Part shown: in pieces, positions 5,439 to 5,932 of the stretch | Numbering within the stretch: the stretch's first letter is position 1 | Layout: each line of letters starts with the position of its first letter | Origin: Bacteroidota bacterium | GTDB lineage: Bacteria; Bacteroidota; Ignavibacteria; UBA10030; UBA8401 | Length of the DNA stretch: 5,932 bases | Reading direction: 5' to 3' | Assembly: GCA_030824295.1 (NCBI GenBank) | Contig: JAVBYA010000279.1 | Coordinates: 1-5,932 of the forward strand | Program-made: the position numbers and the translations under genes | The notes under the pieces: model-generated | Seen by the model: only the letters and a program-made list of their open reading frames with translations | The model's database searches: none | What the model was told of the DNA's origin: nothing

Positions 5439-5932
5439 CACTTCTTCTTATTCATCGCGATGCGCGCACGGATCTCGATGGTGCGGATCTTGTCCTTATA
5501 GAAATCGTTCCGGTTCACCTTGTCGATCGGCAGCGCTGCGTCGGTATTCCCTTCCCAGCGCCGGCAATTATAGACGGAAGTATAGACCCGCCCGATCTGG
5601 TACTGACGCGAGATGCGGATCGCCGCAGCGTAATCCTCGCCGTAACTGGTGTTGGGGAGCAGGATCTCCCGAAGGACCGGGGTATAGAATGCGCGGGGCG
5701 CGCCGAGTCCGTTGATGCGCAGCGCGTTGTTCCGTCCGTTGTCCGGCGTCCATTCCTTATGGTCGATCAGTCCCGGCGGGATCGGTTCCAGATTCGCGTT
5801 CACCAGCGTGTACGAACCGATGACCATCGCCGACCCTTCTTTGCGGAAGACGTTCACGATCGTCTGGAGTGTGTCCGGACCGGAGTACAGGTCGTCCGAA
5901 TCGAGTTGCACAGCATATTTACCGCACTGTTC
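5438..5932 (-). CDS. Family 2 (GT-A fold) glycosyltransferase, C-terminal 164 residues, cut by window edge
   Basis: The frame enters from the right edge and ends with TGA at 5440-5438. The fragment begins within the nucleotide-binding half. LDSDDLY contains the metal-binding DxD motif of GT-A enzymes and lies 10-16 residues into the visible part. A GED triad at visible residues 98-100 (followed by YAAAIRISRQ) corresponds to the ED acceptor-site motif that supplies the catalytic base in inverting GT2 enzymes. The tail is basic (RARIAMNKKK), with no membrane segment, so the enzyme is probably cytosolic or peripheral. Donor and acceptor are unknown. Its stop overlaps the next start, so it heads or precedes the five-gene operon. 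The missing N-terminus could include additional domains. Confidence 0.85.
   Translation of the reverse strand, partial: EQCGKYAVQLDSDDLYSGPDTLQTIVNVFRKEGSAMVIGSYTLVNANLEPIPPGLIDHKEWTPDNGRNNALRINGLGAPRAFYTPVLREILLPNTSYGEDYAAAIRISRQYQIGRVYTSVYNCRRWEGNTDAALPIDKVNRNDFYKDKIRTIEIRARIAMNKKK

Larger units (their letters stand above)
2245..5932 (-). other. Probable five-gene operon (GT2, lipoprotein, GNAT, HIT/GalT-like, SpoIID)
   Basis: All five genes read in the same direction without room for internal promoters. The junctions are TGATG at 5440-5436, TAATG at 5048-5044, a 4-base gap at 4533-4536, and ATGA at 3561-3558. The upstream limit lies outside the window. The downstream limit is the repeat-rich spacer that begins at 2244. 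Such stop-start overlaps usually mean translational coupling and a shared pathway. Confidence 0.75.

Noticed and set aside
5439..5441. GTG start one codon upstream of the lipoprotein ATG
   Set aside because: The ATG at 5438 makes a classic TGATG overlap with the upstream stop; the difference is a single residue and cannot be fully excluded.

Overview
This 5.9 kb window comes from a bacterial chromosome of roughly 55% GC. Every gene I can support lies on the minus strand, so the order below is given in transcription direction, from the high to the low coordinates. The likely host is a member of the FCB group (Bacteroidota, Ignavibacteriota/Chlorobiota, Kapabacteria or a relative). This is inferred from the gene content (a DUF4922-type HIT-fold protein beside a SpoIID protein and an AmpG/MurT-type permease), the near absence of Shine-Dalgarno sequences, and spacers filled with short imperfect tandem repeats. 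No single feature proves the phylum.

The first block (5932 to 2245) looks like one operon of five tightly coupled genes. It runs: the C-terminal part of a GT-A family 2 glycosyltransferase, cut by the window edge; a small lipoprotein of unknown family; a GNAT acetyltransferase; a 324-residue HIT/GalT-like protein of the DUF4922 type, with a Cys pair and an HxHxQ active-site motif; and a 438-residue SpoIID/LytB-domain protein. Junctions are TGATG, TAATG, a 4-base gap and ATGA. The SpoIID protein carries all the family's hallmark motifs but has no visible signal peptide.

A 385-base spacer (1860-2244) without a credible gene follows. It holds two arrays of 7-8 bp imperfect repeats, an interspersed hairpin repeat and an 11-bp direct repeat. 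Next comes an MFS permease of the AmpG/PAT type (1859-570), then a 132-base spacer with more short repeats, then the N-terminal third or so of a BadF/BcrA-type sugar kinase resembling GlcNAc/MurNAc kinases, which runs off the left edge.

Together the permease, the kinase and the SpoIID-type murein lytic enzyme point to uptake and cytoplasmic processing of peptidoglycan sugars or muropeptides, as known for AmpG and for the MurT-MurK-MurQ route of Tannerella. The HIT/GalT-like protein and the glycosyltransferase suggest an additional nucleotide-sugar branch. I know of no described function for that branch, and it is the part most worth testing.
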